The translations under genes were made by a program, and so were the position numbers. From an uncultured Treponema sp. (GTDB taxonomy: Bacteria > Spirochaetota > Spirochaetia > Treponematales > Treponemataceae): a stretch of 32,805 nucleotides of DNA. The stretch is from contig ONET01000036.1 in the NCBI GenBank assembly GCA_900316905.1, positions 1-32,805 of the forward strand, given 5' to 3'. Positions 15,380 to 23,310 of this stretch are shown here, piece by piece (within the stretch, counting starts at the first letter, position 1; every line of letters starts with the position of its first letter). The notes beneath the pieces are model-generated. The model did not search any database. It was not told the DNA's origin and was given only the letters and a program-made list of their open reading frames with translations.

Positions 15380-17410
15380 ATGAACGAATCCCTTTTAAAA
15401 AAAATGACTGGCGTGGCCGTTCCGCTTGGCGCGCTTTGGACAAAAGAGTCTCCGGCAATCGGAGAGTTTCCTTCGCTAAAAAAGTTCGCCTCCTTTTGCA
15501 AGGGCGCGGGCCTAAAGATAATCCAGCTGCTTCCTGTAAACGACACGGGAACGCAGTCGTCGCCCTACTCAGGACTATCCGCCTTCGCGCTGCATCCGAT
15601 TTACGTTTGCATAAAGGACTTGCCTGAATTTTCCGCGCTCTACAAGGCCGACAAAAATTTCAAGACCGAATACGACTTGTTCCTCCAGTTCCACCCCTAC
15701 AAAAGCCGCTACGACTACCAAGGAATTCTTGACAAAAAAATCGCGCTCCTTATGCGCCTTTACCAGACGACGGACACCGCCGCCGCCTCAAAGCCCGACG
15801 CGACCCTCGCCTCTTGGATAAAAAAGAACGACTGGATCAAGGCCTACGCGGTCTACAAAAACCTAAAGTGGAAGTACATGCAGGCCTCTTGGAAGGCTTG
15901 GAAAAAAGAGGACCAAGTTCCCGGCATCGAAGAAATCGAGCGGCGCTGGAAAGACGCGGCGCTAAAAAAAGACCAGCTATTTTACGCCTGGCTTCAAATG
16001 CGCGCCGCCGAGCAATTCGCCGAAGCCGCCGCCGCCGTAAAAAAGGCCGGCATAATCCTTAAGGGAGACATGCCGATTATGATGAACGAAGACTCCTGCG
16101 ACGCTTGGGCGCATCCAGAATTCTTTGACCACAGCTTGCGCGCGGGCTCTCCCGCCGACGGCCCAAATCCATGCGGCCAAAACTGGGGCTTCCCGACCTA
16201 CAATTGGAAAAACCTAAAGGCCGCGGACTACTCTTGGTGGATAGACCGGCTAAAAAGCGCGGAAGCCTATTACCAAGCCTACAGGCTTGACCACATTCTG
16301 GGCTTTTTTAGAATTTGGGCGATACCCGAGCGCGAGACCACCGCGCTCCTTGGCCGAAGCGAGCCTGGAAGCCCGATAAGCCGCGACGAGTTGCTTGAAG
16401 CGGGCTTTAACGAGGGCCGCATTCATTGGCTGGCCGAGCCCCACGTTCCGACAGGAGACATAGACTACTTTACTTGGAACCACGAGGCCTCGACAAAAAT
16501 TTTGGAGACGCTCGCGGAAAAACTTCCGGGCGAGGAACTGTGGAATTTCAAAAGCTCGGTAAAAGGCGACAAGGACATTTACGAAGCCGACTTTAAAGGC
16601 CTTTGCCAGGCGGAAGCCGAGCCAAAAATAAAGGAAGCGCTCGCAAAAAAATGGCGCGACAGGACATTGCGCGAAATTAAAAAAGACAAGTTTGTCGCGC
16701 TTTGGACTTACCAAAACACCTACCCCTGGTCAACCTTGAACGACGACGAAAAGAAAAAGCTGCAAGCCTTGGTGGACGCTCATCGCGCCAAGGAAGAAGG
16801 CCTTTGGAAAAAGCAAGCCTCCGACATTTTGCAAGCGCTCACCAATAGCGTCGATATGGTTCCCTGCGGAGAAGACTTGGGCGTAAACCTTGCGGCCGTT
16901 CCCCAAGTCATGGGCAAGAACAAAATCCTCCGTCTCAACGTTGTCCGATGGAGCCGCGACTGGGGAACGCAAGGCTCGCCCTACGTTCAGTTCGCCGACT
17001 ACCCGCCGCTTAGCGTGACGACGACAAGCGTCCACGACTCTTCGACAATCCGCCAATGGTGGACCGAAGAAAAAGAAAGCGCGGCGGCCTTCTTTAAGGC
17101 CAACGAAAAAATTTTCTCCGACAACGGAATCGACCAAAACAACTTTGCGGACTTCACCGAAAAAACCGCGCGCTCTATTTTGGAAGCGGCGGCGACAAGC
17201 GAAAGCCTTTGGGCGATTCATCCGCTTCAAGACTTTTTGTACTTGAAAAAAAAATATTGGCTAGCCGACGCCAAGGACGAGCGCGTGAACGTTCCGGGCC
17301 AAGTGACCGAGTTCAACTGGACATACAGAATTCCCGCGAGCGTGGAAGAATTGGCCGCCGACAAAACGCTTTGCGACGAAATAAATTTTCTTGCAAAAAA
17401 AAGAAAGTAG
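15380..17410 (+). CDS. malQ: 4-alpha-glucanotransferase (GH77)
   Basis: A 676-residue disproportionating enzyme that transfers maltodextrin segments between alpha-1,4-glucans. The GH77 signature is intact: LLPVNDTGTQSSPYSGLSAF near residue 55, GDMPIMMNEDSCD, the nucleophile Asp in YRLDHILGFFRIW (about residue 304), the acid/base Glu in PCGEDLGV (about 498), and the transition-state Asp in SVHDSST (about 553). It is longer than the roughly 500-residue bacterial enzymes because of helical insertions after residue 100. The ATG at 15380 is preferred over in-frame codons back to 15260, which lie in the repeat element. Only a -10-like box precedes it. The GH13 gene follows 20 bases downstream. Confidence 0.92.
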   Translation: MNESLLKKMTGVAVPLGALWTKESPAIGEFPSLKKFASFCKGAGLKIIQLLPVNDTGTQSSPYSGLSAFALHPIYVCIKDLPEFSALYKADKNFKTEYDLFLQFHPYKSRYDYQGILDKKIALLMRLYQTTDTAAASKPDATLASWIKKNDWIKAYAVYKNLKWKYMQASWKAWKKEDQVPGIEEIERRWKDAALKKDQLFYAWLQMRAAEQFAEAAAAVKKAGIILKGDMPIMMNEDSCDAWAHPEFFDHSLRAGSPADGPNPCGQNWGFPTYNWKNLKAADYSWWIDRLKSAEAYYQAYRLDHILGFFRIWAIPERETTALLGRSEPGSPISRDELLEAGFNEGRIHWLAEPHVPTGDIDYFTWNHEASTKILETLAEKLPGEELWNFKSSVKGDKDIYEADFKGLCQAEAEPKIKEALAKKWRDRTLREIKKDKFVALWTYQNTYPWSTLNDDEKKKLQALVDAHRAKEEGLWKKQASDILQALTNSVDMVPCGEDLGVNLAAVPQVMGKNKILRLNVVRWSRDWGTQGSPYVQFADYPPLSVTTTSVHDSSTIRQWWTEEKESAAAFFKANEKIFSDNGIDQNNFADFTEKTARSILEAAATSESLWAIHPLQDFLYLKKKYWLADAKDERVNVPGQVTEFNWTYRIPASVEELAADKTLCDEINFLAKKRK

Positions 17411-17430
17411 GTTTATAATATAAGGGTAAT

Positions 17431-20400
17431 ATGAAAATTTCTTACAACGAGTTTCACGTTTCAAAAGACATTCGCGACAAGTGCGACTTTGACTCATCGC
17501 TTTACTCTTCAAGCGGAAACGTCATCATCACCGATTTAAAGAAAGTCAGAATTTTTGCGGAGAAGCTCAACCAGTATTACGACAAAATAGGACTAAGCGA
17601 AAAGCGGATCAGCGCGGGCCAGCTTAACGCGATGGGCTTGATTGACGAAATCTTGCACTATGTTTCGATGCTCTACCGCCGCGACGTTCTAAAGGCTTCG
17701 TTTGAAGGGGCGCTCGCCTCCCTCGACCAAAAATTCGGCAAAGAAAAAATCGACGAAATTCTTTTGCAGTTCACAAACGAGTATCCGCCAACAGCGGTTT
17801 ACCGCAAAGAAATTTCCGCGGAGGAATACTTAAAGCAAAGCGCCGTCGACGCGGGAACAAAGCTTGAGCGAACAAACCGCGAGGCCACCTTTGAAGAGAT
17901 GATCATGCTTCACTTGGCCAACGAAAACCCGGCCTTCGCAAAGTTCTCCGTCCTCTTTAGCGAAACAAAGCTCAGGAAAAATCCGGTCTACGCCCAAGCC
18001 TGGGAAGAGACGCAAAAATACTTTAAGGGCCAGCCAAAGTTCGGCCCCTTCAACAACGACTTTGTCACATTCTTGCGCGAGCCCGTGGCCTTTAGCCCAA
18101 AAAGCCTTCGCGGCCAATTGCAGTACATACTAAAGCATTGGATGTACCTTATCGGCGAATGGCTTAAAAAGCGCCTCTTGGCAAGCCTTGACACCTTAAG
18201 CGAAGAAGAAAAGGCCGCTTGGCGCGGAATCAAGGGCGGCGAAGTCGAAATGTCGCCCTACAGCTACGAAAACTTGATGAACGAATACGAGCGCTACTCG
18301 CCCGACCGCGACTGGATGCCAAAAGTGGTCTTGATGGCAAAGACCATCCTTGTTTGGCTTTACCAGCTGACCAAAAAGTACGGCCGCCCCATCGAGCGTC
18401 TGGACCAGATTCCCGACGAGGAATTGGACCTTTTGCGCGACCAAGGATTCACGGGCCTTTGGCTCATCGGCCTTTGGGAACGAAGCAACGCCTCAAAGCG
18501 CATAAAGCAAATTTGCGGAAACCCGGAGGCGGCCTCTTCCGCCTATTCATTGATGGACTACACAATCGCCGGAAACCTTGGCGGCTGGGACGCCTTGGAC
18601 AACTTGCGCCGCCGCTTGTGGCAGCGCGGAATCAGGCTTGCGAGCGACATGGTTCCAAACCACACGGCGATGGACAGCCGCTGGGTCGTCGAGCGGCCCG
18701 ACCTTTTCATGCAAAGGCGCGACTGCCCCTTCCCCCAGTACACTTTTAACGGCGAAAACCTTAGCCACGACGGCCGCGTGGGCGTTTACTTGGAAGACCA
18801 TTACTATTCTAAGAGCGACTGCGCCGTGGTCTTCAAGCGCGTCGACAACCAAACAGGCGACGTGCGCTACATTTACCACGGAAACGACGGCACCGGAATG
18901 CCTTGGAACGACACCGCGCAAATCGACTTTTTGAACCCGGCCGCGCGCGAGGCCGTAATACAAGACATTCTGCACGTGGCAAGAAACTTTCCGATAATCC
19001 GCTTTGACGCGGCGATGGTTCTTGCCAAAAAGCACATACGCCGCCTTTGGTACCCCGAGCCGGGCCATGGAGGAGACATCGCCACGCGAAGCGAATACGC
19101 GATTTCAAGCCAAGCCTTTGAGGACGCGATTCCCAACGAATTCTGGCGCGAGGTCGTTGACCGCGTGGCAAAGGAAGTGCCCGACACGCTGCTTTTGGCC
19201 GAGGCCTTTTGGATGCTCGAAGGCTACTTTGTCCGCACGCTCGGAATGCACCGCGTCTACAATTCCGCCTTTATGAACATGCTCAAAAAGGAAGAGAACC
19301 AAAAGTACCGCGACACGGTCAAGAACACGATAAAATTTGACCCGCAAATCCTAAAGCGCTACGTAAACTTTATGAACAATCCCGACGAGGAAACCGCCGT
19401 GGCGCAGTTCGGAAAGGGCGACAAGTACTTTGGCGTCTGCACTCTTATGGTCACGATGCCCGGCCTTCCGATGTTCGGCCACGGCCAAATTGAAGGCTTT
19501 GAAGAAAAATACGGAATGGAATACACGCGCGCCTACCGCGACGAAAAGCCCGACGAAGGCTTGGTAAACGGCCACTGGCAGCTGATATTCCCGCTCATGA
19601 AAAAGCGCTGGCTCTTTGCCCAGGTCGAAGACTTCCTTTTCTACGACGTTTGGGACAACGGCCGCGTAAACGAAAACGTATTCGCCTACTCCAACCGCGT
19701 CGGAAACGAAGCCGCCGTGGTCTTCTACAACAACAAGTACGAAAGCGCGTCTGGCTGGATAAAGCAATCCTGCGAATACGCGGTAAAGACCGGCCACGGC
19801 GACGAAAAGGTTATGACAAGCCGCTCGATAAGCGAGGGCCTTGGCCTTAGCGCCGAAGACGACAAATACCTTATCTTCCGCGAAAGCCGCGCAAACCTTT
19901 GGTATGTCCGAAAATCGTCCGACATTTGCCGCGACGGAATGTTCATAAACCTCAGGGGCTTTGAATGTCAGGTCATGCTTGACGTTCACCAAGTGAGCGA
20001 CACACTTGACAAAAAGTGGAGCACGCTGAACAGCGTTTTGGCCGGAAAAGGCTGCGCGAACCTTGAGGTTGAATGGGAAGAAATCCGCTACAAGGAATTG
20101 TACGCCGCCCTCGCCGCCTTTGTGAACGAAGACTTCTACAAAAAAGGCCTTGCAATCCTAAAAAAGCCGGCCGCCGCTGGAATCAAAAAATTCTTGGATT
20201 CAAGCAAAAAAGCCGCGCTGGCCTTTTACCAAAAAGCCGACCTTTTCCGCTCTCAAGACCATAAAATTTTTGGCGAGACCTTCAAGCCCCTAAGCGCGGC
20301 GGCCGCCAAAAAATCGGCGCAAGACCAATTCAAGGCCTTTGAAAAATCCTTTAAGAAGGCTTGCAAAATCGCGGCCGCCAAAAAAGGCGCCAAAGATTTG

Positions 20401-21540
20401 TCTAAGGCCAAGAACGCCGCGGACTTTGTTCTTTACGGCGAGCCGTTAAATTGGACGAACCCAGAAATCCTGCTTTCAGAATGCGTGGCGCTTAGCCTTG
20501 CCGAGCGAGCCTTCGCGGCGCGCTGGTCGCTTGACAGAAAATTGTGCGAGGCCATGCAGGCGGCCGGCGTTGAATGGAAAGGCCAGAGGGACGTTTTGTA
20601 CCGCGCCTTTGTCCTTGCAAAAATTAGCGGCCTTGACTTGGCCGCAAGCAAAGCCAAGAAGGCGGGAAAAGCGGCGGCCTCAAATCCGGCGCTTGCGCTA
20701 GCCTCTTTGTGCTGCGAAAGCGCGGACGCCGTCGCCTTAAGCCGCGCCAACTCTTTTGACAACGTAGTATGGTTCAACAAGGAAGAGCTTGACAGAAGCC
20801 TTTTCTTGGCGGCCCAAAACGAATTTATTTTGGGAATCAATTCCGACAAGGATATCCTTGCCTTTTACAAGCTTATGGCCGCCGCGCAAGAAAAGGCGGA
20901 GTACAAGTGCCGCGCGCTTGTGGAGCAGTTTGAGCCGCAAAAGCAAAAGGTCAAAAAGGCCGCGTCAAAGAAAGCCGCCGCTTCCGGCGCGGCTAAAAAG
21001 GCCAAGGCTTCCGGCGCGAAGAAAGCCGCCACAAAGAAGCCGGCCGCGACAAAAACTGTAAAGGCCGCGACAAAAAGCGCCGAAAATAAAGTAATAAAAA
21101 AAGTTGCGAAAGCCGCGACCAAAAAAGCGGCCGCAACCACAAAACAGTCCAAGGCAAAGCCAGCCGCTAAGACGGCGAGGGCTTTGGAAAAAAATAAAAA
21201 GGCTTTGAAAAAAGCCGGGGGAAGAGAAATGGCAGAAACAACTGCAAAGAAAGCGCCCGCCAAGAAAGCGGCCGCGACAAAAAAGCCCGCCGCTAAAAAA
21301 CCGGCCGCCAAAAAGGCGCCCGCCAAAAAGACAGCGGCTAAAAAAACAACTGTAGCCAAGAAGCCGGCCGCCAAAAAGGCGCCCGCCAAGAAGGCCACAG
21401 CCGCCAAAAAGCCGGCCGCAAAGAAGGCCACAACGGCCAAAAAGCCGGCCGCAAAGAAGGCCACAACGGCCAAAAAGCCGGCCGCCAAAAAGGCCACAGC
21501 GGCCAAAAAGCCCGCTGCAAAAAAGACAACAACAAAGTAG
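17431..21540 (+). CDS. Large GH13 alpha-amylase-family protein with histone-H1-like C-terminal tail
   Basis: A 1369-residue protein. A helical N-terminal domain (1-310) precedes a GH13 barrel: region I DMVPNHTAMD (about 405), nucleophile Asp in IIRFDAAM (about 525), acid/base Glu in LLAEAFW (about 590), and region IV as NNPDEE (about 650), where the usual His before Asp is Pro. A helical C-terminal domain follows. From about residue 1170 the chain becomes roughly 200 residues of Lys/Ala/Pro repeats (KKPAAKK) resembling histone H1-like bacterial proteins. No signal peptide is visible. The start is supported by AAGGG five bases before the ATG, with TATAAT at 17414-17419. It probably acts with MalQ in glycogen or maltodextrin turnover; the exact bond specificity is not readable. 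Confidence 0.85.
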   Translation: MKISYNEFHVSKDIRDKCDFDSSLYSSSGNVIITDLKKVRIFAEKLNQYYDKIGLSEKRISAGQLNAMGLIDEILHYVSMLYRRDVLKASFEGALASLDQKFGKEKIDEILLQFTNEYPPTAVYRKEISAEEYLKQSAVDAGTKLERTNREATFEEMIMLHLANENPAFAKFSVLFSETKLRKNPVYAQAWEETQKYFKGQPKFGPFNNDFVTFLREPVAFSPKSLRGQLQYILKHWMYLIGEWLKKRLLASLDTLSEEEKAAWRGIKGGEVEMSPYSYENLMNEYERYSPDRDWMPKVVLMAKTILVWLYQLTKKYGRPIERLDQIPDEELDLLRDQGFTGLWLIGLWERSNASKRIKQICGNPEAASSAYSLMDYTIAGNLGGWDALDNLRRRLWQRGIRLASDMVPNHTAMDSRWVVERPDLFMQRRDCPFPQYTFNGENLSHDGRVGVYLEDHYYSKSDCAVVFKRVDNQTGDVRYIYHGNDGTGMPWNDTAQIDFLNPAAREAVIQDILHVARNFPIIRFDAAMVLAKKHIRRLWYPEPGHGGDIATRSEYAISSQAFEDAIPNEFWREVVDRVAKEVPDTLLLAEAFWMLEGYFVRTLGMHRVYNSAFMNMLKKEENQKYRDTVKNTIKFDPQILKRYVNFMNNPDEETAVAQFGKGDKYFGVCTLMVTMPGLPMFGHGQIEGFEEKYGMEYTRAYRDEKPDEGLVNGHWQLIFPLMKKRWLFAQVEDFLFYDVWDNGRVNENVFAYSNRVGNEAAVVFYNNKYESASGWIKQSCEYAVKTGHGDEKVMTSRSISEGLGLSAEDDKYLIFRESRANLWYVRKSSDICRDGMFINLRGFECQVMLDVHQVSDTLDKKWSTLNSVLAGKGCANLEVEWEEIRYKELYAALAAFVNEDFYKKGLAILKKPAAAGIKKFLDSSKKAALAFYQKADLFRSQDHKIFGETFKPLSAAAAKKSAQDQFKAFEKSFKKACKIAAAKKGAKDLSKAKNAADFVLYGEPLNWTNPEILLSECVALSLAERAFAARWSLDRKLCEAMQAAGVEWKGQRDVLYRAFVLAKISGLDLAASKAKKAGKAAASNPALALASLCCESADAVALSRANSFDNVVWFNKEELDRSLFLAAQNEFILGINSDKDILAFYKLMAAAQEKAEYKCRALVEQFEPQKQKVKKAASKKAAASGAAKKAKASGAKKAATKKPAATKTVKAATKSAENKVIKKVAKAATKKAAATTKQSKAKPAAKTARALEKNKKALKKAGGREMAETTAKKAPAKKAAATKKPAAKKPAAKKAPAKKTAAKKTTVAKKPAAKKAPAKKATAAKKPAAKKATTAKKPAAKKATTAKKPAAKKATAAKKPAAKKTTTK
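21229..21540 (+). CDS. Possible internally initiated histone-H1-like protein
   Basis: Within the GH13 gene and in the same frame, the ATG at 21229 follows GGGGGAAGAGAA, a plausible ribosome binding site. It would give a free 103-residue protein, MAETTAKKAPAKKAAATKK and onward, made almost entirely of Lys, Ala, Pro and Thr. Such proteins bind DNA in chlamydiae and other bacteria. It may be a former separate gene now fused to the GH13 frame, or simply part of the tail. Only the start context supports separate expression. Confidence 0.3.
   Translation: MAETTAKKAPAKKAAATKKPAAKKPAAKKAPAKKTAAKKTTVAKKPAAKKAPAKKATAAKKPAAKKATTAKKPAAKKATTAKKPAAKKATAAKKPAAKKTTTK
21403..21534 (+). repeat. 33-bp in-frame tandem repeat coding for the Lys/Ala tail
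   Basis: Units begin at 21403, 21436, 21469 and 21502, an exact 33-bp period, each coding for AKKPAAKKAT(T/A) or similar. Copy number could vary between strains without breaking the frame. Confidence 0.85.
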
Positions 21541-21613
21541 ATGAACGCGCCTTTATGGCGCTTCATGCTTGTTGATGCAAAAAGCCCGCTTTCATGCAAG
21601 CGGGCTTTTTTTT
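21541..21613. terminator. Strong bidirectional Rho-independent terminator
   Basis: AAGCCCGCTT-TCATGC-AAGCGGGCTT (about 21582-21607) is followed by a run of T to 21613 and preceded by AAAA, so it can stop the GH13 gene and the converging lipoprotein operon. A second hairpin (21541-21566, GCGCC/GGCGC) lies just before it. Confidence 0.88.
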
Positions 21614-21632
21614 GAAAAAATTTTTTTACAAA

Positions 21633-22169
21633 TTATTCAACAACTGCCAAGGAATCAAGAAGGGCGGCCATGTCGTCCTTAAGAGATTCAGCCTCGTCAA
21701 CGGAAAAAACAAAGTCAATCATAAGCGCGTTGGGCCTGTCAAGCGAGTAAACCAAAACCTTGTCCGTAACAACATCGCCAGCCGCAAATGCAAGCGAAGC
21801 TATCTTTATTCCGTCATTGCCGTCGCGCTCGTTAAGCTCCACGTTTCCATAGTCTTGCAACTGCTTTTGCAACACATTGATGTAAGCCGAGGCAAAATCT
21901 TCGCCGCCCTGCCCCATGGTCACCATGGCCGACGAAATCATAAAGGCGGACTTTTTTGACTTGCTCAAATAAAGGCGCTCGACGGCAAAATCTATTCCGT
22001 CCATCCCAGACGGAATCGGCGGAACATCGTCTTTGCTAAGGTCAAGGCGCTCCGGCGACGGCGTTTTTACCAAAAAGCCGTTAATGTTCACCACGCTTTG
22101 TGTCGGAGCGCAAGAAAGAAAGGCAAAGGCGGCAAGGCTCAATGCCCAAAATTTTAGTGTAGTTTTCAT
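21633..22169 (-). CDS. Hypothetical lipoprotein
   Basis: A 178-residue protein with signal MKTTLKFWALSLAAFAFLSCAPTQ; the lipobox Cys is in FLSC. The mature part contains FAVERLYLSKSKKSAFMISS, MGQGGEDFASAYINVLQKQL and a C-terminal region with LMIDFVFSVDEAES. I do not recognise a family with confidence. It is the third gene of a minus-strand operon, starting two bases after the preceding stop and ending at the bidirectional terminator. Location in the periplasm or outer membrane is inferred from the lipid signal. Confidence 0.8.
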   Translation of the reverse strand: MKTTLKFWALSLAAFAFLSCAPTQSVVNINGFLVKTPSPERLDLSKDDVPPIPSGMDGIDFAVERLYLSKSKKSAFMISSAMVTMGQGGEDFASAYINVLQKQLQDYGNVELNERDGNDGIKIASLAFAAGDVVTDKVLVYSLDRPNALMIDFVFSVDEAESLKDDMAALLDSLAVVE

Positions 22170-22171
22170 AA

Positions 22172-22708
22172 TTAATTTTTATTTACAACTGAGCGAAGTT
22201 TGTCAAAAGACTCTTGCAGTTTTTTTGACTCAACTTTTCCCAAAAATTCGCCGTTTTTGTTTTTGAAAACCAAGAAGACGGAATCCGGAGAGTAAATCAT
22301 ATCCGTAAAGTCCTTTGGCTCCATTTCCGTCTCAAAGCGAACGCCGTTTAATTCGACATCCCTGTAAATTATTTTTGGATTGCGACAAATAAATTCTTGG
22401 TTGGAACGTTCCAAGGAAACCAAAACATCGTCTTGGACTTGGCCGTAAATCTCGTCATAGAGCGTGTAGCGAACGACAGGATTGTCTATAAGCGCCAAAT
22501 CTCTGACATGAATCGTGGCGTCGATTTGCATCAAAACGCCTTTTTTTCTTATTGTAACTTGATGGACAAAGTACTGTTGAACTCCGTCCTTTAGAAGGAA
22601 TGTCGCGATTCGCGGCTCGGAAGCGCACGAAGAAAAGAGAAGCGCGACAAGCGCCGTAAGAAGAAAAACAAAGCGGGAAAGTCCCGCAGGAAATTCCCGC
22701 CTTTGCAT
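22172..22708 (-). CDS. Hypothetical lipoprotein
   Basis: A 178-residue protein with an N-terminal signal (FVFLLTALVALLFSSCASEPR; Cys after FSS). The rest is predicted beta-rich (VTIRKKGVLMQIDATIHVRD, NPKIIYRDVELNGVRFETEM), ending with FLGKVESKKLQESFDKLRS. No family is recognised. The ATG at 22708 is chosen over a TTG three bases earlier; the GGTGAG at the end of the preceding gene can serve as ribosome site. It is the second of three lipoprotein genes transcribed together. Confidence 0.78.
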   Translation of the reverse strand: MQRREFPAGLSRFVFLLTALVALLFSSCASEPRIATFLLKDGVQQYFVHQVTIRKKGVLMQIDATIHVRDLALIDNPVVRYTLYDEIYGQVQDDVLVSLERSNQEFICRNPKIIYRDVELNGVRFETEMEPKDFTDMIYSPDSVFLVFKNKNGEFLGKVESKKLQESFDKLRSVVNKN

Positions 22709-22711
22709 CAA

Positions 22712-23008
22712 TTACTCACCAGTAACGATTGTTGTTGTCCAAGAAATGATTCCGAGGATGTCCTTGTTCTTAACATCGACTGTAGAAATCTTGGAGATTC
22801 CGCCGTTCTTGGCAGCTGTCTGGATAGAGAAGTCCTTGTAGAGGAACTTGGGCTTCAAAGTAAGAGCGCGGAACAAAGACATTGTCTCAGCTTCTCCAAC
22901 TTTTGATCCAACATTGTTAGATGTGGCGTTAACCGGAGCGATTGTTGTGCAAGCGGCCAAGCCAAGTGTCAAGGCAGCAGCGGCGATAAGTGTTGCAAGC
23001 TTTTTCAT
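22712..23008 (-). CDS. TRL-like family lipoprotein
   Basis: A 98-residue small lipoprotein: signal MKKLATLIAAAALTLGLAAC, then a TRL-like domain recognisable from GSKVGEAETMSLF, KDFSIQTAAKNGGISKISTVD and TTTIVTGE. The family is common in spirochaetes and other bacteria, with an unknown role. GGAGG precedes the ATG at 23008, and a near-consensus promoter lies upstream. It is the first and probably most highly expressed gene of the three-lipoprotein operon. Confidence 0.88.
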   Translation of the reverse strand: MKKLATLIAAAALTLGLAACTTIAPVNATSNNVGSKVGEAETMSLFRALTLKPKFLYKDFSIQTAAKNGGISKISTVDVKNKDILGIISWTTTIVTGE

Positions 23009-23063
23009 TATAAAAGCCTCCTTTTTTGATTTTTTGGAACAATACGTTCCAAAATTGTGTTAG

Positions 23064-23092
23064 AGTATAGCGCATGGAAGTTATGATGTCAA
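23064..23092 (-). promoter_or_regulatory. Strong promoter of the lipoprotein operon
   Basis: TTGACA (23092-23087), 17 bases, TATACT (23069-23064), then a leader of about 50 bases with GGAGG before the TRL-like start codon. Confidence 0.8.
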
Positions 23093-23175
23093 CGAATTTC
23101 CAATGAACAAAACGCTAAATTTTTGTTATATAAGCCGCAAAAGGAACTTTTAAAGTTTTTTTTGCGATTTTTCCC

Positions 23176-23204
23176 TTTACAAAAACCGCTATTAGTAGTA
23201 TTAT
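23176..23204 (+). promoter_or_regulatory. nrdD promoter
   Basis: TTTACA (23176-23181), 17 bases, TATTAT (23199-23204). The upstream NrdR-like box lies in the spacer and touches the -10 box. The downstream box lies just past the expected transcription start. Confidence 0.65.
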
Positions 23205-23233
23205 GAATTTCACTAGGCCGCTATATCTAGTGG
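23186..23233 (+). promoter_or_regulatory. nrdR box: Paired NrdR-like boxes
   Basis: CCGCTATTAGTAGTAT (23186-23201) and CCGCTATATCTAGTGG (23218-23233) match the NrdR operator pattern ACACTATATATAGTGT at 10 and 12 of 16 positions. Their centres are 32 bp apart, about three helical turns, which is the usual spacing of NrdR box pairs. Confidence 0.75.
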
Positions 23234-23310
23234 TATCAATAAAAAAAGGGAGGAAACAGGCGATTTTCGCGCCAAAAGCCATTTTTTTTGCTTTTTCCGC
23301 AAGTTCCGCC

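Noticed and set aside
20865..21599. 244-codon antisense frame over the Lys/Ala tail (Phe/Ala-rich, looks membrane-like)
   Set aside because: It is the complement of the AAG/GCC repeat and crosses the terminator. It has no start context.
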